In this document: in pieces, positions 1 through 5,961 of the stretch
How positions within the stretch are numbered: the stretch's first letter is position 1
Layout: each line of letters begins with the position of its first letter
Assembly: GCA_905236935.1 (NCBI GenBank)
Contig: CAJOQL010000110.1
Coordinates: 1-13,143, forward strand
Direction of reading: 5' to 3'
DNA: 13,143 nt
Source of the DNA: an uncultured Bacilli bacterium
GTDB lineage: Bacteria > Bacillota_I > Bacilli_A > RF39 > UBA660
Made by a program: the position numbers and the translations under genes
Notes under the pieces: generated by a model
Database searches by the model: none
The model's input: the letters and a program-made list of their open reading frames with translations, nothing else
Told to the model about the DNA's origin: nothing

Positions 1-123
1 TATATCTTCAAAAAGAGGTGCAAAAAGGAATAGTTCATTTTCACTTTCAATCAAAAAATAAGACTTATTGTTGGTAATTTTTGAGCAAGTTATTCCATAA
101 TAATAGTTTATTATACTTTCCAT
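1..123 (-). CDS. Partial CDS, N-terminal 41 codons; possible CotS/YutH-like spore protein
   Basis: An open frame on the minus strand starts at ATG 121-123 and runs off the left edge without a stop, so only the first 41 residues are visible. It begins MESIINYYYGITCSK and continues with alternating hydrophobic and charged residues ending ELFLFAPLFEDI. The layout of a short helix ending in YYGI followed by two beta-like strands resembles the N-terminus of CotS/YutH-type spore-coat proteins with a kinase-like fold. That is a weak resemblance from a short stretch, although neighbouring sporulation genes make it reasonable. No Shine-Dalgarno is visible before the ATG. A TATAAT-like box lies just upstream, directly after the terminator of the previous gene, so the gene may have its own promoter and a very short leader. 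Confidence 0.4.
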   Translation of the reverse strand, partial: MESIINYYYGITCSKITNNKSYFLIESENELFLFAPLFEDI

Positions 124-134
124 ATTATTATATA

Positions 135-163
135 TGAAAAAAACTAGGCATTATTACCTAGTT
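135..163 (-). terminator. Rho-independent terminator after the Pro/Gln-rich gene
   Basis: On the minus strand, AACTAGG (163-157) pairs with CCTAGTT (148-142) across an 8-base loop, followed by a run of T. The 5' arm overlaps the TAA stop of the 162-836 gene. It separates that transcription unit from the left-edge gene. Confidence 0.85.
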
Positions 164-836
164 ACATGCGAATATTTGGATTTTGCTCAAAAACATTGTT
201 ATAAGTTGGTGTTTGAACTACTGGATTAGCAGGTGCTACAGTTTTACTTTGTTCATTCACTTGTGATAGTGCTTTCAAACCATTAGCAAATGCTTGCATC
301 TTTGTTAATAAAATCACTTGATTATTAATAATATCAGTAAATTGAGCTGCTAATATGTCTAAATTTGACATACCACCTATATTTTGATTAGTAGGTTGCA
401 CTACTGGATTAGTAGGTGATTGTGCTAAATCGACATTTGGGTTTGCTTGTGGAATGTTTTCAATAATTTCTGCATTAGTTAAATTTTGAGTAGCACTAGC
501 ATCTACCATAGGTACAGTTTGTTCAACTTGAGGAGCGTCAAATACATTTGTATTTGCATCTTGTAAAGGAGTTTCAGGTATAATAGGTGCTTGCTTTTCT
601 TGCATACTTTGTGTTGGCGTTGCATCAAACATATTAGTTTCTACTGCTGAAATTGGTTGAGCATATTCTACCTGCGGTGCTGGTTCGCTTACTAACTCAC
701 TTACTGCTTGATTACTCATTATGTTACGTTTTACCATATCTGTATATTTTTGATTTAACCCACCTAATTGTTCTCCAGTTAATCCAATTTGCTTTGGGCT
801 AGTTTGAATATATCTAAATTCAGTTTGTCCGTTCAT
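162..836 (-). CDS. Pro/Gln/Asn-rich low-complexity protein with short internal repeats, function unknown
   Basis: I do not recognise this 224-aa protein. It has no signal peptide or membrane segment. The first 40 residues look helical. The middle (about 45-150) is rich in P, Q, N, T and V and looks disordered. A predicted helix follows near residues 155-195 (SNLDILAAQFTDIINNQ onward), and the tail is again disordered. An imperfect motif recurs: NMFDATPTQ, NVFDAPQVEQ and NVFEQNPN, and also NPVVQPTNQN and NPVVQTPTYNN. The ATG at 836 lies one base after the stop of the DUF1292 gene, and GGGAGGAT inside that gene serves as its ribosome site, so the two are almost certainly co-translated. A terminator follows immediately. 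A structural or scaffold role, possibly linked to the spore, is only a guess from composition and context. Confidence 0.7.
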   Translation of the reverse strand: MNGQTEFRYIQTSPKQIGLTGEQLGGLNQKYTDMVKRNIMSNQAVSELVSEPAPQVEYAQPISAVETNMFDATPTQSMQEKQAPIIPETPLQDANTNVFDAPQVEQTVPMVDASATQNLTNAEIIENIPQANPNVDLAQSPTNPVVQPTNQNIGGMSNLDILAAQFTDIINNQVILLTKMQAFANGLKALSQVNEQSKTVAPANPVVQTPTYNNVFEQNPNIRM

Positions 837-837
837 T

Positions 838-1125
838 TTAATCCTCCCATTTTAAGTAATTAATATTTGGGTTTTCGTTACCCGTTAGCATAGATTTCAT
901 TATAGACTTTAAAGTAGTCCATTCTTCATCACTCATTTGATTTGTTAAAACATTTCCATCTTTTGATATTTCAGAAACATACATTTTTATTAAACCATTT
1001 TCAATGGCTTCATTTAGTGTATAAAATATATATTTTTTACCAGTCGAAACTAATTCAAAGTAGCTTACTAAATCTGCTTTAATGATTTCTCCATTTGTTT
1101 TTCTTAATTCAACATTAGTACCCAT
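838..1125 (-). CDS. DUF1292 (YrzB-like) protein
   Basis: This 95-aa protein matches the DUF1292 pattern: an N-terminal sheet carrying a short polar segment, then FELVSTGKKYIFYTLN (the family's F-x-h-E-x-x-G-K-x-Y-h-h-h-T stretch, where h is hydrophobic), a strand YVSEISKDGNVL, and a closing acidic helix DEEWTTLKSIMKSML. The length is typical of the family, whose biochemical role is unknown; in Bacilli a member sits with yrrK and yrzL. GAGGAAT five bases before the ATG is a good ribosome site. It has its own promoter at 1151-1179, is the first gene of a two-gene unit with the repeat protein downstream, and shows no membrane segment. Family assignment is from motif memory and not a search. Confidence 0.75.
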   Translation of the reverse strand: MGTNVELRKTNGEIIKADLVSYFELVSTGKKYIFYTLNEAIENGLIKMYVSEISKDGNVLTNQMSDEEWTTLKSIMKSMLTGNENPNINYLKWED

Positions 1126-1150
1126 AATTATTCCTCACTATTCTATCAAT

Positions 1151-1179
1151 ATATTATCATATTTATATTTTAATATCAA
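1151..1179 (-). promoter_or_regulatory. Sigma-A-type promoter for the DUF1292 unit
   Basis: On the minus strand the -35 is TTGATA (1179-1174), the spacer is 17 bases, and the -10 is TAATAT (1156-1151) preceded by TG one base upstream (extended -10). The -35 overlaps the stop codon of yutD, so the DUF1292 gene can be transcribed independently of the genes before it. Confidence 0.65.
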
Positions 1180-1454
1180 ATTATTTTTTTGATAACAAAA
1201 TATCGGCAATTTTTAGCACAACTTTCATTCAAGTATATATCTAGTATTTTAATATCATTAATTGGTTTTACATTGCGACTACTGCTTTCATAAAATCCTT
1301 TTAATCTTAATTTTCCATATGCCCAGTCGCCAACTACATAATCAAAGTTATTAAAATAGTCAGTAAGTTTGCTAGAAACTTCATCTAATTCAAATCCATC
1401 ACGATATTCTTTTACTAGTTCATAGTCTATTTCGTTAATTGTTACCTTTTTCAT
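1176..1454 (-). CDS. yutD: YutD family protein (DUF1027)
   Basis: This 92-aa protein carries the hallmark of the YutD family: DYVVGDWAYGKLRLKGF at residues 38-54, followed by a conserved tail with Cys79, Cys83 and YF at 85-86 (family form: E-x-C-x-x-x-C-x-Y-F). It is soluble, and no biochemical function is established. The length is close to the short members of the family. Its ATG overlaps the TGA stop of the upstream 260-aa gene as ATGA, so the pair is translationally coupled. In Bacillus subtilis yutD lies a few genes from yunB, and here yunB is two genes upstream, so a fragment of ancestral gene order appears kept. Confidence 0.9.
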   Translation of the reverse strand: MKKVTINEIDYELVKEYRDGFELDEVSSKLTDYFNNFDYVVGDWAYGKLRLKGFYESSSRNVKPINDIKILDIYLNESCAKNCRYFVIKKII

Positions 1455-2233
1455 GACAACCTTCCTATTATAATTGTAACTATTATTCCAATCATTAATT
1501 CAGTACACATAATGCTAAATAAAACTAAGGCATCTACGTAACCGTTTCCTGATGTTAAAACTAGTTGCCATGGTTTTGTATTGCCACCATTATTTCCATT
1601 AGATTCTTTTTCAGTTCTTGTTTTTATTTCTTTATTTAATTCTTTTACTTTTTCTTTTGGAAGTTTTTTTACTTCATCCATAAATAATCCGTATTTTTCA
1701 TATTCTTCATCAGCTAAATATAATGGTTCTTCTTTTGGTGGTACTTTTTTGCTTTCTTCTAATTTCATTGGCCATACTTTTATTACATCATCTATATTTA
1801 AACTAGATAATTTTACTATTTGATTAACAATTGGATCTTTAACGCTTAAAAAATCTTCATAATATTGCATTTCTTCAGAGTTGATGGTTACACTTTTATT
1901 TTTAAATATTACTAAATCACTAATTATTTTAAATATTTCTTTGATAATATTATTTTTTTCTCTTACGGTACTATTTAGCCAAATTTTATATTCGTTTAAC
2001 AAATTAAAAAGTTTTTCTATTTCTTCAGTTGATGCTCCATAAACTATTAAATTATTTTTTAAACTATCTACATCCATTAATTTATAAGGATTTAATAAAC
2101 TAATATCTCCATAGATTTTAGCAAGTACTTCAATTATATTTAATTCAAAATAAAAAGCTTTAGGATAATCTTCATTATTTTTTTTCTTAAGGTAAGCATT
2201 TATTCCATCAGTAATAGCATTATTTACAAACAT
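1451..2233 (-). CDS. Unknown 260-aa protein with a C-terminal membrane anchor
   Basis: I do not recognise this protein. Residues 1-130 look like a helical globular domain (VNNAITDGINAYLKKK at the start). Residues 130-175 contain a second ordered part ending DDVIKVWPMKLEE. Residues 176-225 are a highly charged Lys/Glu linker running into an Asn/Gly-rich spacer (NGNNGGN). Residues 233-257 form a hydrophobic segment, the only membrane helix, near the C-terminus. The likely topology is a cytosolic domain on a tail anchor. AGGTAGG about nine bases before the ATG is the ribosome site. It lies 58 bases after yunB and overlaps yutD by four bases, so it shares an mRNA with yutD and possibly with yunB. 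A role in sporulation is inference from position only. Confidence 0.7.
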   Translation of the reverse strand: MFVNNAITDGINAYLKKKNNEDYPKAFYFELNIIEVLAKIYGDISLLNPYKLMDVDSLKNNLIVYGASTEEIEKLFNLLNEYKIWLNSTVREKNNIIKEIFKIISDLVIFKNKSVTINSEEMQYYEDFLSVKDPIVNQIVKLSSLNIDDVIKVWPMKLEESKKVPPKEEPLYLADEEYEKYGLFMDEVKKLPKEKVKELNKEIKTRTEKESNGNNGGNTKPWQLVLTSGNGYVDALVLFSIMCTELMIGIIVTIIIGRLS

Positions 2234-2260
2234 ATATAATTACCTACCTTTCTATTATTT

Positions 2261-2289
2261 ATAATATCATAACTGTAAAAATAATTCTA
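2261..2289 (-). promoter_or_regulatory. Possible promoter before the 260-aa gene
   Basis: On the minus strand there is an extended -10, TGATATTAT (TATTAT at 2266-2261), with a poor -35 TAGAAT (2289-2284) at a 17-base spacing. The rest of the 58-base gap holds only the ribosome site. AT-rich sequence produces such boxes by chance, so support is weak. Confidence 0.3.
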
Positions 2290-2291
2290 GA

Positions 2292-2999
2292 CTAAGTAGA
2301 AATTATTTTACTTTCTTGTTCTAAATGTCCATTGTAAAAATTAGGAATTTCTCCTTGAATAACTTTTGAAGATATTAAAATATCGTAACTATTTGAAGTA
2401 TTATCTTCTTTTGCATAAGGTACTACTATTGTGCTTGTTACTGTAAAGTTTATGTATAATTCTACAATTAAAGAGTTAATTCCATAGGTTTTTATCTTAG
2501 TTTTAATACTTCCATCTATTATTCTTACCATAGACAAACCAATTTTAATTTTTGGACCTAAATTAGCAATTAAAACATTATCTGTATAATTATAAAATGG
2601 CATTTCAATTATAACTTTATTATTATTAATTACATATTCATAGTTATAATAATCATCTATACTAGTGCTAATATTTTTAATTATACTCTTTTTTATTTCT
2701 ATTAATATTTCATAAGCAGATTCTAAGTTATAATCAACATTAACTATTTTTTTATCTTGATAATTAATTGTTATTAAATCATTAATATTATACTTTTTTA
2801 GAATATCCATTTTAATATAATTATTGACGGTATTAGTAGTTACAGTATTAATTAAATTACGTGAAATATAAAACATATTTATAGAAGATTTTTTCCCTAA
2901 AAATGAAAGCAAACAAGATGTAATAAAAAAGATTGTTATAATTATAATAAGAATTATATTTTTGATTTTAATAGATGGTTTCATTTTAAATCTTTTCAT
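2292..2999 (-). CDS. yunB: Sporulation protein YunB
   Basis: A 235-aa membrane-anchored protein: a basic N-terminus, one membrane helix at about residues 12-33, then an extracytoplasmic domain. The YunB signature is clear: NLGPKIKIGLSMVRIIDGS at about residues 146-164 (family L-G-P-K-I-x-V-x-h-x-P-x-G, h being hydrophobic), then GINSLIVELYINF (family G-I-N-Q-x-x-H-x-I-h-L), and the end motif ISSKVIQGEIPNFYNG (family E-T-V-I-V-G-x-V-P-x-x-Y). In Bacillus YunB is a mother-cell sporulation protein of unknown mechanism. The ATG at 2999 has no Shine-Dalgarno and lies only five bases after a sigma-E-like -10, so the start may instead be the Met at 2984 (MKPSIKIKN), giving 230 aa. Several Asn-rich stretches reflect the AT-rich genome. 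Confidence 0.85.
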   Translation of the reverse strand: MKRFKMKPSIKIKNIILIIIITIFFITSCLLSFLGKKSSINMFYISRNLINTVTTNTVNNYIKMDILKKYNINDLITINYQDKKIVNVDYNLESAYEILIEIKKSIIKNISTSIDDYYNYEYVINNNKVIIEMPFYNYTDNVLIANLGPKIKIGLSMVRIIDGSIKTKIKTYGINSLIVELYINFTVTSTIVVPYAKEDNTSNSYDILISSKVIQGEIPNFYNGHLEQESKIIST

Positions 3000-3004
3000 A
3001 ATTA

Positions 3005-3033
3005 ATTATATGAAAAGAAATGGATGATTTTGC
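3005..3033 (-). promoter_or_regulatory. Candidate sigma-E promoter of yunB
   Basis: On the minus strand CATATAAT (3012-3005) matches the sigma-E -10 consensus, and GCAAAAT (3033-3027), 14 bases upstream, matches five of seven positions of the sigma-E -35 as I remember it. The match agrees with the known mother-cell expression of yunB in Bacillus. The predicted transcript start falls on or in the annotated ATG, implying a leaderless mRNA or a start at 2984. Confidence 0.45.
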
Positions 3034-3136
3034 TAGCTAAATATTTAATTTTAAGTTTATTGATATTTAATTATTTATTTATTGCACAGCTAATACTTTT
3101 ACTTTATTTTATAATAATTTCTATGTCATTTTTAAT

Positions 3137-3162
3137 AAAAAAAATTCTATGTACTAGAATTT
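3137..3162 (-). terminator. Rho-independent terminator after the 246-aa gene
   Basis: On the minus strand AAATTCTA (3162-3155) pairs with TAGAATTT (3149-3142) around a 5-base loop, followed by a T run. It closes the 3179-3919 transcript and isolates it from yunB. The remaining bases 3034-3136 are AT-rich, with no gene seen. Confidence 0.8.
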
Positions 3163-3178
3163 AATTTTAACTGTTTAA

Positions 3179-3919
3179 TTAAAATAAGCCTAAATCAAAA
3201 ACATTGTTTGCTACATAAATTCCTACTGCAATAAATATTAAAATTATAATAAATACTAGAATTTTAATAAAAATTGAATTAGATTTGATATCATCTTGCA
3301 TATCTTTAAAATCATCTAAGTCATCTTCAGTTACTGCAAGTTTTCCAGTATAAAAATCGTCTTCCTTTTTTTCTGAAATTATATTGGTACTAGTTTCCAT
3401 TTGTTTATCATCATCAGATAATCCTAATAGGTCAGCATTTTGTTTTTGATTTTTTAATTCTAAAGAGGTAATTGTGTTGATTAATTCTTGAAGTTCTTCA
3501 GATTCATCATTTTGACCATACTTTTCATTTATTTTATCTACTAATTCTTTAGATGATATAGCGTTATTTAATCTTAAATTTTCATAACTTACTGCTCTAT
3601 CTTCTTTAACTTTGGACAAAATACTATTTAAATCATACTCTTTAGTATCTTCTAGTTCATCTTTTTCATATGTTTCTTCATATTTAGGTAAGTCAATAGA
3701 TTTTCTTTTTGGTAAATTATCACGATATTTTTTATCTAGCATTTCTTTTATTTGGTCTACATCAATGCTTCTAGCATTATTATTTAAAACTTCAATATTA
3801 GAATCAATATCAAATTTATCATATGAAATATCATTAGATTCATATAAAGCTTTATTTCTTTCAGTTCTTTTTTTTAATTCGGGAGTGTCAAATTCATATT
3901 TATCCATACGGGAGTTCAT
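3179..3919 (-). CDS. Tail-anchored acidic coiled protein, function unknown
   Basis: I do not recognise this 246-aa protein. Residues 1-212 are very polar, rich in Asp, Glu, Lys, Asn and Ser, with short helical or coiled stretches (RSIDVDQIKEMLDKKYRDN; SSKELVDKINEKYG; LQELINTITSLELKNQKQN). Residues about 215-236 form a single strongly hydrophobic helix, followed by a short tail VFDLGLF. The most likely topology is a long cytosolic domain on a C-terminal tail anchor. AGGTGA four bases before the ATG at 3919 supports that start over the internal Met four codons later. It is a single-gene unit with its own promoter and terminator, transcribed divergently from the ferredoxin. The shape resembles adaptor or division-site membrane proteins, but no family can be named. 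Confidence 0.7.
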   Translation of the reverse strand: MNSRMDKYEFDTPELKKRTERNKALYESNDISYDKFDIDSNIEVLNNNARSIDVDQIKEMLDKKYRDNLPKRKSIDLPKYEETYEKDELEDTKEYDLNSILSKVKEDRAVSYENLRLNNAISSKELVDKINEKYGQNDESEELQELINTITSLELKNQKQNADLLGLSDDDKQMETSTNIISEKKEDDFYTGKLAVTEDDLDDFKDMQDDIKSNSIFIKILVFIIILIFIAVGIYVANNVFDLGLF

Positions 3920-3936
3920 ACTATCACCTATTTATA

Positions 3937-3965
3937 ATGATAACATAAAATGTAAAATATTGAAA
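3937..3965 (-). promoter_or_regulatory. Promoter of the tail-anchored protein gene
   Basis: On the minus strand the -35 is TTTCAA (3965-3960), the spacer is 17 bases, and the -10 is TATCAT (3942-3937) with an upstream TG, making an extended -10. The spacing to the start codon at 3919 leaves a short leader containing the AGGTGA ribosome site. Confidence 0.5.
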
Positions 3966-3972
3966 TATGGTG

Positions 3973-4002
3973 TTGAATTTTTGGATAGTTACTAGATATA
4001 AT
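3973..4002 (+). promoter_or_regulatory. Promoter of the ferredoxin gene
   Basis: TTGAAT (3973-3978), an 18-base spacer and a perfect TATAAT (3997-4002). It is divergent from the minus-strand promoter just to its left. Confidence 0.65.
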
Positions 4003-4029
4003 TAAATTAATGAAAGGATATGTGAAATT

Positions 4030-4224
4030 ATGGATGATAAAAAAGTAGTAATAGATTCTAGCAAATGTATTATGTGTGGTGCATGTACTGCTTTAGCACC
4101 AAAGAATTGTGCTTGGGCTGAGGGATCTGATACACCAGTTGTTATTGATGAAAATCCAACACCAGAAGCAGAAAATGCAGTTTCTAGTTGTCCAACTGGA
4201 GCAGTTCATTTTGAAAAGAAATAG
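4030..4224 (+). CDS. Single-cluster ferredoxin
   Basis: A 64-aa soluble electron carrier of the small bacterial 4Fe-4S ferredoxin type. The cluster motif is Cys13-x2-Cys16-x2-Cys19 with a distant Cys54-Pro (SSCPTGAVHF), so four ligands are present for one cluster. The second CxxCxxC set of clostridial 2[4Fe-4S] ferredoxins is missing, and an extra Cys27 lies nearby. The protein is acidic, as expected for a ferredoxin. AAAGGA lies 11 bases before the ATG, a slightly long spacing, and no better in-frame start exists. It has its own promoter and ends at a shared bidirectional terminator. No redox partner is encoded in the window, so the specific electron donor and acceptor cannot be told. Confidence 0.9.
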   Translation: MDDKKVVIDSSKCIMCGACTALAPKNCAWAEGSDTPVVIDENPTPEAENAVSSCPTGAVHFEKK

Positions 4225-4269
4225 AATTAATATTTTATATATATTATAAAATATATTAATTAAAAAATT

Positions 4270-4294
4270 AAAAACGCCAATTTGGCGCTTTTTT
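4270..4294. terminator. Bidirectional terminator between the ferredoxin and trmL
   Basis: CGCCA (4275-4279) pairs with TGGCG (4283-4287) around a 3-base loop, with an A run on the left and a T run on the right. It therefore ends transcription of the plus-strand ferredoxin and of the convergent minus-strand trmL, whose stop codon abuts it. Confidence 0.85.
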
Positions 4295-4808
4295 AGTCTT
4301 CTGATTCTTCAATATAAAATTTACTTTTATGTGGTTCATCTCTTAATAAGTCAATATAATCTTGCTGTCTTAATGCTTCATATAAAACGATTGCTACACT
4401 GTTAGATAAATTTAAGGCTCTTACCTTATCAGTCATAGGTATGCGCATACAATTATCTATATGAGGCTTTAATAATTGGGGAGGAATACCAGTAGATTCT
4501 TTTCCAAAGAAAAAATAAATATTTTCATTTTTATTACTATAATCAAAACTTGTATGAGGTTTATGACCATATCTTGTTAAATAATAAAATGTTCCTTTAT
4601 TTTTACTATAAAATTCTTCAATATTTTCATAAACAGTATATTTGCAATCTTTTATATAATTAACACCACTTCTTTTAATATAACTATCATCTAAACTAAA
4701 ACCCAAAGGCTTAATTAAATGTAAATGCGTATGAGTAGCAACGCACGTTCTCATTATGTTTCCTGTATTACCAGGTATTTCTGGTTCAAATAAAACGATA
4801 TTTAACAT
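4293..4808 (-). CDS. trmL: tRNA (cytidine(34)-2'-O)-methyltransferase TrmL
   Basis: A 171-aa SPOUT-fold enzyme that uses S-adenosylmethionine to methylate the 2'-O of the wobble nucleotide of tRNA-Leu isoacceptors. The family motifs are in order: N-terminal LFEPEIPGNTGNIMRTC (residues 6-22), KRSGVNY at about 45-51 (usually KRAGLDY), the cofactor-loop motif FFFGKESTGIP at about 99-109, and the knot motif VRALNLSNSVAIVLYEALRQ at about 129-148. Length is typical (150-170). The ATG overlaps the TAA of the upstream gene by one base (TAATG), and AGGAAA inside that gene's end serves as the ribosome site, so the two are co-translated. It is the last gene before the shared terminator. Confidence 0.95.
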   Translation of the reverse strand: MLNIVLFEPEIPGNTGNIMRTCVATHTHLHLIKPLGFSLDDSYIKRSGVNYIKDCKYTVYENIEEFYSKNKGTFYYLTRYGHKPHTSFDYSNKNENIYFFFGKESTGIPPQLLKPHIDNCMRIPMTDKVRALNLSNSVAIVLYEALRQQDYIDLLRDEPHKSKFYIEESED

Positions 4809-5317
4809 TATTTTCCTTTCTCTATTTCATTACGATCTAATACTTTTGAAAAATCTCCTATTGAAATAAGTCCTTCTTTGCTGTCAATAAAATCAATCGG
4901 ATTATTATCCTTGAAATAAATTATTGCAGGAAGCGTTAATTCTCTAGAACCTACAGTTAATATATTTTTTAAACTTTCAACATTATTTTTTTCATTTAAT
5001 TCATTAGTACAATCTACAAAAATAATATTCTCTTCTAAATTATATTCCTTTAAAACTTTTTTAAATTGTTTTTCAAAATCATAGATATTATTATTTCCTG
5101 TATAACTTAAATATAAGAAAGTGTTGGAACTAAGTTCAGTTATAGCATTAGATAATTCATTGCAAGTTATACTTGTAACATATTTTGAAATATAACTTTT
5201 ATTAATTTTATTTTGTTCATATGTACGATATAAATTAGAACTTACTAAAGTAATTAAAATACTTGTAATTAAAATAACGCCTAATTGAATATAATTTTTC
5301 TTTTGTTTTTTAGTCAT
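4808..5317 (-). CDS. Membrane-anchored thioredoxin-fold protein lacking the CxxC pair
   Basis: A 169-aa protein with a basic N-terminus and one membrane helix at about residues 9-28, then a domain with thioredoxin-like layout. It has a strand FLYLSYTG, a helix YDFEKQFKKVLKEY where the active-site helix belongs, a strand ENIIFVDCTNE, and TLPAIIYFKDNNPID at about 128-142, where Pro130 fits the conserved cis-proline. The position that would hold CxxC reads TGNNN, so the redox cysteines are absent; the only cysteines are Cys52 and Cys103. It is probably an inactive or binding-type thioredoxin-fold protein at the outer face of the membrane. AAGGTGA precedes the ATG. Its stop overlaps the trmL start. 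The link to tRNA modification is likely just operon sharing. Confidence 0.65.
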   Translation of the reverse strand: MTKKQKKNYIQLGVILITSILITLVSSNLYRTYEQNKINKSYISKYVTSITCNELSNAITELSSNTFLYLSYTGNNNIYDFEKQFKKVLKEYNLEENIIFVDCTNELNEKNNVESLKNILTVGSRELTLPAIIYFKDNNPIDFIDSKEGLISIGDFSKVLDRNEIEKGK

Positions 5318-5327
5318 AATTCACCTT

Positions 5328-5349
5328 CTTATGATTATTTTATCATAAG
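5328..5349 (-). other. Hairpin directly upstream of a ribosome site
   Basis: An 8-bp perfect inverted repeat, CTTATGAT and ATCATAAG with a 6-base loop, ends against the AAGGTGA ribosome site of the thioredoxin-fold gene. There is no T run after it on either strand, so it is not a terminator. It could be an operator palindrome or a leader hairpin that tunes translation. Confidence 0.4.
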
Positions 5350-5374
5350 TTAGATAAAATTAGAATTTAAAATT

Positions 5375-5406
5375 AGTAAAAATAAAAGAAGAAATTAATC
5401 CTTCTT
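5375..5406 (-). terminator. Terminator at the end of the cotJ operon
   Basis: On the minus strand AAGAAG (5406-5401) pairs with CTTCTT (5391-5386) around a 9-base loop that contains the cotJC stop codon, followed by a T-rich tract. The stem is weak in GC but its position is right. Confidence 0.55.
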
Positions 5407-5961
5407 CATTGTTTCATATTTATATTTTTCATATAAAGTTCTAAATCTATTATAATGGACAATTTCTCTTTGTCTTAAAAATAATAGTACATCAATTACA
5501 TCTTCATCTTTAGCTAAGTCAATTAAATGTTCATAAGTTGCTCTTGCTTTTTCTTCTGCTGCCATGTCTTCTGCTAAATCAGCAATAGGGTCTCCAACTG
5601 AATTAAAGTATGAAGCATTAAATGGTACTCCATTAGAGTCTGTTGGATATAAACCATAACCATGTTCAACATACATAGTTGATAAGCCATTTGCTTCTAA
5701 TTCTTCTAATGTAGCTCCAGATAATAGTTGATAAACCATTGTGCATATCATTTCTACATGACCAAGTTCTTCAGTAGCAATATCATTTAAAAGGGCACGA
5801 CCTTCAGCGGTTGGCATACTAAATTTTTGGCTAAAATAACGAAGGGCAGCAGCAAGTTCAGAGTTAGAACCTCCAAACTGGGTTAGTAAATATTTAGCCA
5901 TTTTTATATCTTTTTTCTTAATGTTGATTGGATAAGGTAATTTTTTATCATATTTAAACAT
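5395..5961 (-). CDS. cotJC: Spore coat protein CotJC (manganese catalase family)
   Basis: A ferritin-like four-helix protein of the manganese catalase family, built into the spore coat in Bacillus. From the Met at 5961 it is 188 aa, the usual CotJC length, beginning MFKYDKKLPYPI like other members (MWVYEKKLQYPV). Dinuclear manganese ligands are present: Glu35 (SELAAALRY), Glu65 and His68 (TEELGHVEM), Glu136 or Glu137 (AAEEKARATYEHL) and His169 (QREIVHYNRF), so catalase activity is possible. A longer frame opens at 6009, but the strong GGGAGGAG site sits just before 5961 and the extra 16 residues are unlike the family, so I chose 5961. The start overlaps the end of the CotJA-CotJB gene by eight bases, indicating coupling. 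Confidence 0.95.
   Translation of the reverse strand: MFKYDKKLPYPINIKKKDIKMAKYLLTQFGGSNSELAAALRYFSQKFSMPTAEGRALLNDIATEELGHVEMICTMVYQLLSGATLEELEANGLSTMYVEHGYGLYPTDSNGVPFNASYFNSVGDPIADLAEDMAAEEKARATYEHLIDLAKDEDVIDVLLFLRQREIVHYNRFRTLYEKYKYETMKKD

Noticed and set aside
3034..3136. AT-rich gap before yunB examined for a small gene or RNA.
   Set aside because: Frames are short and lack ribosome sites. Only the candidate promoter on one side and a terminator on the other are supported.
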